Origin: an uncultured Nocardioides sp.
Lineage (GTDB): Bacteria; Actinomycetota; Actinomycetes; Propionibacteriales; Nocardioidaceae
Length of the DNA: 33,694 nt
Direction of reading: 5' to 3'
Assembly: GCF_902805925.1 (NCBI RefSeq)
Contig: NZ_CADCUP010000121.1
Span: forward strand, 1-33,694
In this document: positions 12,979-22,699 of the stretch, piece by piece
Numbering within the stretch: position 1 is the stretch's first letter
Layout: each line of letters opens with the position of its first letter
The notes under the pieces: model-generated
Databases searched by the model: none
What the model was told of the DNA's origin: nothing
What the model saw: the letters and a program-made list of their open reading frames with translations, nothing else
Made by a program: the position numbers and the translations under genes

Positions 12979-13200
12979 ATGAGCCGTCGCCGTCCGCCCC
13001 CGAGCCGTGGGGTCGAGTGGGAGTTCGAGAAGGTCACGTTCTCCCGCGAGTACCCCCGCGGCGTGGTGACCAAGCTGCTGGTCGAGCGCGCCGAGCACGG
13101 CGGTTGGGAGCTGGACCGGGTGCGCATCGGCCCCGACGGGACCCGGCGCGTGGTGCTGCGGCGCAAGATCATCCGGCAGCGGCTGACGCTGTCGGTGTAG
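12979..13200 (+). CDS. DUF5703 family protein
   Basis: 73 aa: EWEFEKVTFSREYPRGVVTKLLVERAEHGGWELDRVRIGPDGTRRVVLRRKIIRQR. Confidence 0.85.
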   Translation: MSRRRPPPSRGVEWEFEKVTFSREYPRGVVTKLLVERAEHGGWELDRVRIGPDGTRRVVLRRKIIRQRLTLSV

Positions 13201-13230
13201 TCCCATGCGTCCCGGTGGTTGCGGCGATGC

Positions 13231-13293
13231 TGTCGTTTGGTCCCAAACCGCAGCCCCAGCGGCCCGGAGCTTGTCGTTTGGGACCAATCGGCA
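13231..13293. repeat. Dispersed inverted-repeat element, copy B
   Basis: TGTCGTTTGGTCCCAAACCGCA ... TGTCGTTTGGGACCAATCGGCA. Same family as 6650..6710, again between convergent genes. Confidence 0.88.
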
Positions 13294-13296
13294 ACC

Positions 13297-14622
13297 TCAG
13301 ACCTGGTCGAGGAACCGGTCGAAGACCCGCGCCCCGAACTCCAGCGCGTCCACCGGCACCCGCTCGTCGACGCCGTGGAACAGCGAGGTGAAGTCGAGGT
13401 CGGCGGGCAGCCGCAGCGGCGCGAAGCCGTAGGACCGCATGCCCAGCAGGTTGAAGTGCTTGGCGTCGGTGCCGCCGCTCATCAGGTACGGCGCGACGAC
13501 GGCCTCGGGATCCTCGGCCAGGATCGAGCGGCTCATCGCGTCGACGAGGCTCCCCTCGTACGGCGTCTCCCACGGCTGCTGGTGGGAGAGGAAGTCGATG
13601 GACACGTTCTCGCCGCACAGCTCGGCGAGGGTGGCGAAGAACTCGTCCTCGTAGCCGGGCAGGAAGCGGCCGTCGATGTGAGCGGTCGCCTCGGTCGGGA
13701 CCACGTTGACCTTGTAGCCGGCGTCGAGCTGGGTGGGGTTGGCGGTGTTGCGGATGACGGCGCCCAGCATCCGCGAGGCGTCGCCGAACTCCTCGATCAG
13801 CTCCTCGGCGTTCTCGGGGGTCGCCGTGGTCCCGGCCAGGGACGCCACGGACGCGAGCAGCACCTCCATCGTGGGCGTGAGCCGCACGGGCCACTCGTGG
13901 GCACCGATGCGCGCCACCGCGCCGGCGAGCTCGGTGACGGCGTTGTCGCGGTTGATCATCGAGCCGTGGCCGGCCCGCCCGCGGGCGGTGAGCCGCATCC
14001 ACGCCATCCCCTTCTCGGCGGCCTCGATCAGGTAGACCCGCCTGCCGCGCACGGTCGCGCTGAAGCCGCCGACCTCACCCACGGCCTCGGTGCAGTCGGC
14101 CAGCTCGTCGGCGAGGTCCTCCACCAGGACCTGCGCGCCCTTGTGACCACCGGCCTCCTCGTCGGCGGTGAACGCGAGCACGATCGGGCGGTCGGGCACC
14201 CGGCCGGTGCGGGCTCGGTCGCGCACGACCGAGAGCAGCATCGCGTCGAAGTCCTTCATGTCGACCGCGCCGCGACCCCACACGTAGCCGTCCTGCACCT
14301 CGCCGGAGAACGGGTGCACCTGCCAGTCCTCCGCCGCGGCCGGCACGACGTCGAGGTGGCCGTGCAGCAGCAGCGGCTCGCCGTCCCCTGATCCCCAGCG
14401 GGCGACGAGCGAGGTGCGGCCCGTCTCGCGCTCGTGCAGCGTCGAGGCGATGCCGACCTCGTCGAGCAGCCCGGCGACGTACTCGGCCGCCTGCCGCTCC
14501 CCCGGCCCCTCGGCCTCGCCGTAGTTGGAGGTGTCCATCCGGATCAGGCGGGAACAGATGTCCACCACCTCGCCGGCGGGACCGTGCGCTGTCTGCGTGG
14601 AGTCCGACATGCTCTCCATCAA
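13297..14622 (-). CDS. M20/M25/M40 family metallo-hydrolase (peptidase)
   Basis: LLLHGHLDVVPA, VWGRGAVDMKDFDAM, FTADEEAGGHKGAQ, GTDAKHFNLLGMRSYGFAPL. Start could be 14622 or 14610. Confidence 0.92.
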   Translation of the reverse strand: MMESMSDSTQTAHGPAGEVVDICSRLIRMDTSNYGEAEGPGERQAAEYVAGLLDEVGIASTLHERETGRTSLVARWGSGDGEPLLLHGHLDVVPAAAEDWQVHPFSGEVQDGYVWGRGAVDMKDFDAMLLSVVRDRARTGRVPDRPIVLAFTADEEAGGHKGAQVLVEDLADELADCTEAVGEVGGFSATVRGRRVYLIEAAEKGMAWMRLTARGRAGHGSMINRDNAVTELAGAVARIGAHEWPVRLTPTMEVLLASVASLAGTTATPENAEELIEEFGDASRMLGAVIRNTANPTQLDAGYKVNVVPTEATAHIDGRFLPGYEDEFFATLAELCGENVSIDFLSHQQPWETPYEGSLVDAMSRSILAEDPEAVVAPYLMSGGTDAKHFNLLGMRSYGFAPLRLPADLDFTSLFHGVDERVPVDALEFGARVFDRFLDQV

Positions 14623-15410
14623 ACACGACGGAACGACAGCCCCACGTCGGCCAGGGCCTCCCGCAGCCGGTCGAGGGCGAACGGGCCGACCCCGTGCAGC
14701 CCGGCGACCTCGCCCTCGCTGACGTCGGTCAGCGACTCCAGCGTGGTGAGGCCGGCAGCGGTCAGGGCGCGCGAGGCCGGCGCACCGGTCCTCGGCAGGG
14801 GCGTCCCCGTCGGTGCGGCCGGCCGCTCGCGAGCGGGTCCTCCGTGGTCGAGCACGGCCGCGCCCCGCGGCGAGAGCAGGTAGCCGATGTCCAGCGACCG
14901 GGTCAGTCCCCTCTCCTTGAGCTTGCGCACGTCGCGCTTGAGGCTCGCGGTGTCGCGGCCCAGCACCTCGGCGAGCTCGGGTGCGCGTCGTCCGGGGTGC
15001 TGCCCGATGAGCTCGAGGGTCGCCCGCGTCCAGGGCCCCACCGAGGACGACGCGTCGAGCCGGTCGAGCCAGGCGCGGAGCGTCGCGACCTCCGCCTCGT
15101 CCGGCACGGTGTCGCGCAGCACCTCGCGCGGGTCCCGGCCGGCGTGGCGCAGGCCCACTCGGAAGATCGGGTCGTCGGGACGAGCCGCCAGCGCGGCGAG
15201 CAACGCCTCCAGCGACGGCGCTCCCGCCCGCCGGGCGTCCTCCTCGGTGATCGTGCCGAGGTCGACCTCGTCGACCGAGAGGACCTCGACGAGCCCGCTG
15301 CCGGTACGCATCCGCGTGCCCACGTTGAGGCGCGGCCGCGTCCAGCGCCGGAACGCCAGGTCCACCTCGCCCGCGCGGATCGCAGCCAGCTCCGCCGGTC
15401 GGATCATCAT
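14619..15410 (-). CDS. ASCH-like N-terminus + winged-HTH + C-terminal helix-hairpin-helix protein
   Basis: MIRPAELAAIRAGEVDLAFRRWTRPRLNVGTRMRTGSGLVEVLSV (ASCH/PUA-like), TASLKRDVRKLKERGLTRS (wHTH), AGLTTLESLTDVSEGEVAGLHGVGPFALDRLREAL (HhH). Stop overlaps the M20 start by 4 nt. Confidence 0.75.
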   Translation of the reverse strand: MMIRPAELAAIRAGEVDLAFRRWTRPRLNVGTRMRTGSGLVEVLSVDEVDLGTITEEDARRAGAPSLEALLAALAARPDDPIFRVGLRHAGRDPREVLRDTVPDEAEVATLRAWLDRLDASSSVGPWTRATLELIGQHPGRRAPELAEVLGRDTASLKRDVRKLKERGLTRSLDIGYLLSPRGAAVLDHGGPARERPAAPTGTPLPRTGAPASRALTAAGLTTLESLTDVSEGEVAGLHGVGPFALDRLREALADVGLSFRRV

Positions 15411-15435
15411 GGCGCCAGTATCGCCGCCCGGCCGG

Positions 15436-16068
15436 TCAGGATCCCGGGACCCGCAGCACGCTGACGGCGAAGTCGGACTCCTGGGTGAACGGATCGAGGT
15501 GCCAGGTGCCGAAGCGGTGCTCGAGGACGAGCCCGACGCCCGCCGCGTCCCGGTCGAGCTGGTCGTAGGAGTACACGTCGGGCTGGCGGCGGAACCCCAG
15601 CACCAGCCGGCCGCCCGGCCTCGTGTGGTCGCGCAGCCGCTCCAGCACGGCGCGCTCGGTGCCGGGCGCGAGGAACACCATCACGTTGCCCGCCGAGACC
15701 ACCACGTCGAACGGATCCTCGTCCAGCGACAGCGTCGACAGGTCGGCCACGTGGAACCGCGGACCGGGATGGTCGGTCCGTGCGGCCTCCACGAGCACGG
15801 GGTCGACGTCGACGCCCACCACGTCGTGCCCGCGGCTGTGCAGGGCTCCAGCCAGCCGGCCGGCGCCGCAGCCCGCATCGAGCACCCTCGAGCCGCGTCC
15901 GGCCATGGCGTCGACCAGCCGGGCCTCGCCCTCGAGGTCCGCGCCCTCGGCCGCCAGGGCGCGGAAGCGGTCGACGTACCACTGCGAGTGGCCCTCACCC
16001 GTAGCGGTGAACCATCGCGGCCGGTCGCGCCCGGACGGGTCGAGATCGGCGTCGGACACGCTCGGCAT
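15436..16068 (-). CDS. Class I SAM-dependent methyltransferase
   Basis: SRVLDAGCGAGRLAGALHSRGHDVVGVDVDPVLVEAAR (motif I), VVSAGNVMVFLAPGTERAVLERL, RPGGRLVLGF. Confidence 0.9.
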   Translation of the reverse strand: MPSVSDADLDPSGRDRPRWFTATGEGHSQWYVDRFRALAAEGADLEGEARLVDAMAGRGSRVLDAGCGAGRLAGALHSRGHDVVGVDVDPVLVEAARTDHPGPRFHVADLSTLSLDEDPFDVVVSAGNVMVFLAPGTERAVLERLRDHTRPGGRLVLGFRRQPDVYSYDQLDRDAAGVGLVLEHRFGTWHLDPFTQESDFAVSVLRVPGS

Positions 16069-16116
16069 CGTAGGTGAAAGCACGCTGTGGCGCCGATCCA
16101 CTGACAGGATGGGTCG

Positions 16117-17916
16117 ATGAACGGACGCACGTCGGCCGGGGGCGAGCGCACCGAGGAGCTCCCCGGCCGCCTCACGCGGCTGGCCCGCGTCACCAGCGAG
16201 CTGGTGACGGCCGACGGCATCGCGGCCGTCTCGCGCGTCGTCGTGGCCAGCGGCGCGGAGGCCGTCGGTGCGGACCTCGCCATCATGACGCTCCTCTCGG
16301 ACGACGGACGCTCGATGTACGTCGTCGGGCTGCCCGACAGCGACGCCGACGACATGGACACCTGGATGCGCTTCCCGATCGCGGCCCGGACGCCGACCGC
16401 CGAGTCCATCCGCACCGGACGGCGCCTGATGGTCACCGGCGCCGAGGAGATCTCCGAGCGGTTCCCCGACATGGCCCCGGTCCATGCCCGGGCGGTGCTC
16501 GTGCTGCCGCTGAACGTCGGCCCCCGGACCATCGGTGCGATCGGGCTCGTCTTCGGTGAGGAGCGGGTGGTGGGCACCGCCGAGCTGGACTTCCTCGAGA
16601 TCCTGGCCGACACGTGCGCCCAGGCCCTCGAGCGCGTCACCGCCCAGCGGGCAGCCACCACCCAGCGCGCGAAGCTCGCGTTCCTCGCCGACGCCGCCAC
16701 GGAGCTGGCCAGCAGCCTCGACTACGAGGTCACCCTCAGCAGGGTGGCGCGGCTCGCCGTGCCGACCTTCGCCGACTGGTGCGCCATCGACGTCCTGGAC
16801 TCCGGACGCCTGCACCGCGTGGCGGTGGCGCACGTGGACCCCGACAAGGTGCAGCTCGCCCACGAGGTGGCCGAGAGGTTCCCCGCCGACCCCGACGCGC
16901 CGAGAGGCGCCCTGCACGTGGTCCGCACCGGCGTCAGCGAGCTCATCCCCGACATCACCGACGACATGCTGGTCGCGGCGTCCCAGGGCGACCCCGAACG
17001 GCTGCGGGTCACCCGTGAGCTGCACCTGCGAAGTGCCCTGACCGTCCCGCTCGTCGTCCGGGGGGCGGTCCTCGGCGTGCTGACGTGGGTGGCCGCGGAG
17101 TCCGAGCGGCGCTTCACCGAGGAGGACCTGGCCCTGGCCGAGGACCTGGCGAAGCGTGCCGCCGTCGCGCTCGACAACTCCGACCTCTACAGCCAGACCC
17201 GCGCGGTGGCCGTCCAGCTGCAGCGCGCCGTGCTGCCGGACTCGATGCCGGAGCTGGCCGGATGGGAGCTCGCCGCGCACTACAGCCCGGCGGGCCGCAC
17301 CGAGGTCGGCGGTGACTTCTACGACGTGATCACCCTGCACGACGGCCGGCTGGCCCTGTTCGTGGGCGACGTGATGGGCCGGGGCGTGGGCGCCGCAGCG
17401 GCGATGGCGCAGATCCGGGCGGCGGTGCGGGCGTACGCCGCGGTCGACCCGGCACCGGCGACGGTGCTGGCCAACCTGGACCAGATGTACGCGCAGTTCC
17501 CGACCGAGCAGCTGGTCACCCTCGTCTACCTGGTCGCCGACCCCGCTCGCGACGAGCTGGTCGTCGCGAACGCCGGCCACCCGCCGCCCGTGGTGCTGCG
17601 TCGCGACGGCTCCGTCGAGCAGCTCCCCCTGGCCGACGGGGCGCCGCTCGGTGTCGGTCCCCTGGGGCGACGGCAGACGACGATGGCCCTGTGCGGGGGT
17701 GACACGGTCGTCGCCTTCACCGACGGCCTCATCGAGCGCCGCGAGGAGGACATCACCGACGGGCAGGTGCGCCTGGTGCGGGCGATCGGCACGCTGGCCG
17801 GCCCCGACCTGGTGGCTGCCCTCGATCAGGTGGTGGCGGAGGTCGCCCACGCGGCGGGCGACGACGACGTGGCCGTCCTCGCCGCCCGCCGTACGCCGGC
17901 CGCCCCGCCGGCCTGA
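16117..17916 (+). CDS. Tandem-GAF PP2C/SpoIIE-type serine phosphatase (RsbU-like)
   Basis: Two GAF-like regions, then LQRAVLPDSMPELAGWELAAHYSPAGRTEVGGDFYDVITLHDGRLALFVGDVMGRGVGAAAAMAQIR and VVAFTDGLIERR. Confidence 0.92.
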   Translation: MNGRTSAGGERTEELPGRLTRLARVTSELVTADGIAAVSRVVVASGAEAVGADLAIMTLLSDDGRSMYVVGLPDSDADDMDTWMRFPIAARTPTAESIRTGRRLMVTGAEEISERFPDMAPVHARAVLVLPLNVGPRTIGAIGLVFGEERVVGTAELDFLEILADTCAQALERVTAQRAATTQRAKLAFLADAATELASSLDYEVTLSRVARLAVPTFADWCAIDVLDSGRLHRVAVAHVDPDKVQLAHEVAERFPADPDAPRGALHVVRTGVSELIPDITDDMLVAASQGDPERLRVTRELHLRSALTVPLVVRGAVLGVLTWVAAESERRFTEEDLALAEDLAKRAAVALDNSDLYSQTRAVAVQLQRAVLPDSMPELAGWELAAHYSPAGRTEVGGDFYDVITLHDGRLALFVGDVMGRGVGAAAAMAQIRAAVRAYAAVDPAPATVLANLDQMYAQFPTEQLVTLVYLVADPARDELVVANAGHPPPVVLRRDGSVEQLPLADGAPLGVGPLGRRQTTMALCGGDTVVAFTDGLIERREEDITDGQVRLVRAIGTLAGPDLVAALDQVVAEVAHAAGDDDVAVLAARRTPAAPPA

Positions 17917-17933
17917 GCCAGTCGGCACCGCCG

Positions 17934-18317
17934 TCAGGCGGTCTGCATCCGCTCGAGCATGTGGTCCATGACCTCCGCGTGCGGCCCGGCCGGCGAGAAC
18001 AGGATGAGCTCTGCGTCGGTCTCGACCCGGACGGTGTGGCCCGCCGGCCAGTGGAAGAGGTCGCCGCCGGTGCACCGCTCGGTGGCCCCGCCGACGTAGC
18101 TGACGACGAGGTCACCACCGAGCACGTAGCCCCAGTGCGTCGTCTGGCAGGCGTCGCCCGGCAGGCCCTCGAGCAGTGGCGCGATGTCCGTGCCCGCGCC
18201 CAGGGTGAAGTACTCGGCGGCCATCGGGCCCGACGCCGAGCCGAAGCCGGCGAGGTGGCGTGCCGTGGCTCCGGGGACGTCGATCCGGGCCGGGATGTCG
18301 TTCTTGGTGACGTGCAT
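17934..18317 (-). CDS. Small cupin-domain protein
   Basis: MHVTKNDIPARIDVPGATARHLAGFG...THWGYVLGGDLVVSYVGGATERCTGGDLFHWPAGHTVRVETDAELILFSP. GGAGAGGA RBS. Confidence 0.8.
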   Translation of the reverse strand: MHVTKNDIPARIDVPGATARHLAGFGSASGPMAAEYFTLGAGTDIAPLLEGLPGDACQTTHWGYVLGGDLVVSYVGGATERCTGGDLFHWPAGHTVRVETDAELILFSPAGPHAEVMDHMLERMQTA

Positions 18318-18369
18318 GGCTGGTCCTCTCCTGAGGGTGGTCGTCCGGGATGCGTGACATCCGGAAGGC

Positions 18370-18386
18370 GTGACAATCGGTGTCAC
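18370..18386. promoter_or_regulatory. Operator-like palindrome GTGACA-N5-TGTCAC in a divergent promoter
   Basis: Perfect 6-bp arms directly upstream of ATG 18396, overlapping the CACAAT box at 18384-18389. A second GTGACA half-site lies at 18354. Confidence 0.55.
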
Positions 18387-18395
18387 AATGCGACG

Positions 18396-20426
18396 ATGGC
18401 GGTCCTCGACGACGCCCGGGCGGCACTGGACCGGGGTGAGTGGCAGGTGGCGCTCGACCTCGCGGCGCCCGGACCGGACGGGGACGCCGGCCCCGGGCTG
18501 ATCGAGGTGCGGGCGCTGGCCGCCTACGGTCACGGCGACCTCGAGGCCGCCGTCACGGCCTGGGAGCGCCTGCACGCCTGGCACCTCGCCGCGGGTGACG
18601 CGGTCGGTGCCGCCCGGGCCGCGGCCATGGTCGCGATGTACCTGATGATGGACACCGGGCTGATGGCGCCGGTGCGCGGGTGGCTGCGCCGCGCCGAGGC
18701 GGTCCTGCAGGGCTGCCCGGAGGGTCCTGCGCATGCGCTGATCGCCATGACCCGCACCTATGAGCGGTTCATGTGCGGTGACGCCCGCGGCTCCGGCGAG
18801 CAGGCCGCCCTGGCGGTCACCCTCGGTGCGCGCCACGACGTGCCCCCTGCGGTGATGATCGGCCGGGTGGCCTCCGCACGCCTGCGTATCGCGGCGGGAG
18901 AGGTGGTCGAGGGCCTGGCGCTGCTCGACGAGGTGGCTGTCGACCTGATGCTCGGAAGCGTCGACCCGCTGACGGCCGGGATGATGTACTGCGAGCTCAT
19001 CTGTGCGGTGCAGGGCCTGGCGCTGCACGACCGGGCCCGCGAGTGGACCGAGGTCATGGAGCGCTGGCGCCACGGTGCGGCCTTCGGCGGGATCAACGGC
19101 CGCTGCCGGGTGCACCGCGCCGAGATGCTGCGCATGTCCGGGCCGTGCGACCTCGCCGAGGAGGAGGCCCTGGGCGCGTGCGAGGAGCTGCGCCCCTGGA
19201 TGCGGCGCGAGTTCGGTTGGCCGCTGGTGGAGCTCGGGACCATCCGCCTGCGACGCGGCGACCTCGACGGCGCGGACGCGGCGTTCCGGGACGCCCACGA
19301 GCACGCCTGGTCGCCCCAGCCCGGGCTTGCCCTGCTCATGCTGGAGCGTGGGGACGCCGCCGGAGCGGCGGCCGCGATCGCCGACGCCATCGCCCATCCC
19401 TTCGAGGTGCCCTCCAAGGAGCGTCCGCCCTTCGGCGACCTGCGGCTGGCACCCATGTGGGACGCCCAGGCGGAGATCGCGGCGGCCGCGGGCGACGTCG
19501 AGGCCGTACGCCGTTCCGCCGAGGCGCTGGAGGCCATCGCCGGGACCTACGCCAGCCCGGCCCTGGCCTCGAGCGCAGCGCTGGCTCGCGGCCGGTGGCG
19601 CCTCCTCACCGGGGACCTGGCCGGTGCGGCCGAGGACTGCTCCGTCGCCGTCGCCGGCTGGGCGGAGCTCGGCGCGCCGTACGAGACCGCCGGCGCCCGG
19701 ATCGTCCTCGGCCACGTGCACCGGCGGGCCGGTCGGTCGGAGGCGGCGCACCGCGAGTGGGAGGCGGCCCGCGCGACGTACGCCCACTTCGGGGCGGCGC
19801 GACGCGTGGAGAGCACCGCCCGGCTGCTCGGTCCGGTCCCGTCCCCCGCCGCCCGGCCGGCGCAGCCCGAGGCCGCCCTCTTCGTACGCCGCGGCGGCTA
19901 CCGCCGGGTGGGCTTCCGCGAGCGGGACGTCGTGGTGCCCGACCTGGTCGGCTTCCGCCACCTCGAGCGGCTGCTCGCCGAACCGGGTCGCGAGCTCCAC
20001 GTCCTGGACCTCGTGGCGGTCGTCGGCCGCACGTCGCCGCCACCGGCCGAGGCCGGGCTGCCCGTCATCGACGACGTGGCCCGGGCGGCGTACCGGCGTC
20101 GGCTGGTCGAGGTCGACGAGGACATCGAGGACGCCCGGCGCAACGACGACCTGGGACGGCTCGCCCTCGCCGAGCGGGACCGTGACTACCTCATGGCCGA
20201 GCTGGCGTCCGCCGTGGGCCTCGGCGGCCGGGCACGCGCGGTCGGCGGCAGCACCGAGCGGGCGCGGACGAGCGTCACGCGGGCGGTGCGCTACGCCCTG
20301 CGCCGCCTCGCCGAGCAGCACCCGGACCTCGCCGGACACCTCGACCGGACGGTCCGCACCGGCAGCTACTGCTCCTACGTGCCCGACCCGGTGCACCCCC
20401 TGCGCTGGCGGCTGCAGGACGAATGA
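18396..20426 (+). CDS. TPR-repeat regulator-like protein with a conserved actinobacterial C-terminal module
   Basis: 676 aa helical repeat protein; C-terminus VGFRERDVVVPDLVGFRHLERLLAEPGRELHVLDLVAVVG ... RTGSYCSYVPDPVHPLRWRL resembles the tail of actinobacterial AAA/LuxR/SARP-type regulators. Confidence 0.7.
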   Translation: MAVLDDARAALDRGEWQVALDLAAPGPDGDAGPGLIEVRALAAYGHGDLEAAVTAWERLHAWHLAAGDAVGAARAAAMVAMYLMMDTGLMAPVRGWLRRAEAVLQGCPEGPAHALIAMTRTYERFMCGDARGSGEQAALAVTLGARHDVPPAVMIGRVASARLRIAAGEVVEGLALLDEVAVDLMLGSVDPLTAGMMYCELICAVQGLALHDRAREWTEVMERWRHGAAFGGINGRCRVHRAEMLRMSGPCDLAEEEALGACEELRPWMRREFGWPLVELGTIRLRRGDLDGADAAFRDAHEHAWSPQPGLALLMLERGDAAGAAAAIADAIAHPFEVPSKERPPFGDLRLAPMWDAQAEIAAAAGDVEAVRRSAEALEAIAGTYASPALASSAALARGRWRLLTGDLAGAAEDCSVAVAGWAELGAPYETAGARIVLGHVHRRAGRSEAAHREWEAARATYAHFGAARRVESTARLLGPVPSPAARPAQPEAALFVRRGGYRRVGFRERDVVVPDLVGFRHLERLLAEPGRELHVLDLVAVVGRTSPPPAEAGLPVIDDVARAAYRRRLVEVDEDIEDARRNDDLGRLALAERDRDYLMAELASAVGLGGRARAVGGSTERARTSVTRAVRYALRRLAEQHPDLAGHLDRTVRTGSYCSYVPDPVHPLRWRLQDE

Positions 20427-20429
20427 CGA

Positions 20430-20457
20430 ACGCCCCACCAGCATGCTGGTGGAGCGT
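20430..20457. terminator. Hairpin shared by the TPR gene (+) and tRNA-Leu (-)
   Basis: ACGCcCCACCAGC-AT-GCTGGTGGaGCGT, a perfect 18-nt core palindrome plus 4 bp after one mismatch. No T-tract. Confidence 0.55.
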
Positions 20458-20470
20458 CGTGGTGGTGCGG

Positions 20471-20556
20471 TGTCCGAGGGGGGACTTGAACCCCCACGCC
20501 CTAATACGGGCACTAGCACCTCAAGCTAGCGCGTCTGCCAATTCCGCCACCCGGAC
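20471..20556 (-). tRNA. tRNA-Leu(GAG)
   Basis: Reverse complement GTCCGGGTGGCGGAATTGGCAGACGCGCTAGCTTGAGGTGCTAG...GGGGGTTCAAGTCCCCCCTCGGACA. Anticodon stem CTAGC/GCTAG, loop TTGAGGT, 7-bp acceptor stem, long variable arm, no encoded CCA. Confidence 0.95.
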
Positions 20557-20611
20557 GAGTGCTGGAGAAATGTAGCAAAGCAGTGACGTGCCGGCTGAAT
20601 CGGGGCACGGC

Positions 20612-20617
20612 TACGGT
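20612..20617 (+). promoter_or_regulatory. Leaderless-type -10 box TACGGT for the LysR-like substrate-binding gene
   Basis: 6 nt before GTG 20624. Confidence 0.6.
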
Positions 20618-20623
20618 GTCGGG

Positions 20624-21202
20624 GTGACCAGGGCTCTGCGGGTGGCGTTCGTGACGGGTGCGGCACCCGACAAGTGGGCCTCCCGCTGGCGCGAGCGGTC
20701 GCGCACCCCGCTGGAGCTGACGATGGTCGAGGAGCACGAGCAGCGCGGCCTCCTCGACGACCGCCGGGCCGACATGGTCATCGCCCGGCTGCCGATCGAC
20801 GACACCGACCTGCACGTCGTCCGGCTCTACGAGGAGCAGCCGGTCGCCGTCGTCTCGAGCGAGCACCCCGCCGCGGCGTACGACGAGCTGCCGGTCACCG
20901 ACCTCTCGTCCGAGCAGTTCGTGCTCGGCCCACCGGCCGGCGTCACCCCCGCGGTCGACCAGCTGGACTTCCCGCCGATGACGCCGCGCGAGGCCGTCGA
21001 GGTGGCGGCCAGCGGCTCGGGCGTGGTGGTGCTCCCGATGTCGGTGGCCCGGCTGCACCAGCGGCGCGACGTCGCGCACGTCGTGCTCACCGACCTGCCG
21101 GCCAGGCAGGTGGCGCTGGTGTGGAGGAGGGACCGCGACGACGACGACACCCAGGCGTTCGTGGGCGTCGTCAAGGGCCGTACGGCGCGCAGCTCCCGCT
21201 GA
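20624..21202 (+). CDS. Stand-alone LysR-type substrate-binding domain protein (no HTH)
   Basis: VTRALRVAFVTGAAPDKWASRWRER...LLDDRRADMVIARLPIDDTDLHVVRLYEEQPVAVVSSEHPAA...VAASGSGVVVLPMSVARLHQRRD. GTG start supported by a TACGGT box 6 nt upstream. Confidence 0.8.
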   Translation: MTRALRVAFVTGAAPDKWASRWRERSRTPLELTMVEEHEQRGLLDDRRADMVIARLPIDDTDLHVVRLYEEQPVAVVSSEHPAAAYDELPVTDLSSEQFVLGPPAGVTPAVDQLDFPPMTPREAVEVAASGSGVVVLPMSVARLHQRRDVAHVVLTDLPARQVALVWRRDRDDDDTQAFVGVVKGRTARSSR

Positions 21203-21205
21203 GCC

Positions 21206-22699
<1,494 letters not shown>

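Noticed and set aside
15436-18075. 879-aa ORF fusing the methyltransferase to a long upstream extension
   Set aside because: Upstream of ATG 16068 it is antisense to the GAF/SpoIIE phosphatase and lacks domains.
17934-20519. 861-aa ORF extending the cupin protein
   Set aside because: The cupin has its own RBS and ATG at 18317; the extension is antisense to the TPR gene and the tRNA.
20471-20556. tRNA-Leu as an integration hotspot for a genomic island
   Set aside because: No integrase, direct repeat of the tRNA 3' end or composition shift on either side.
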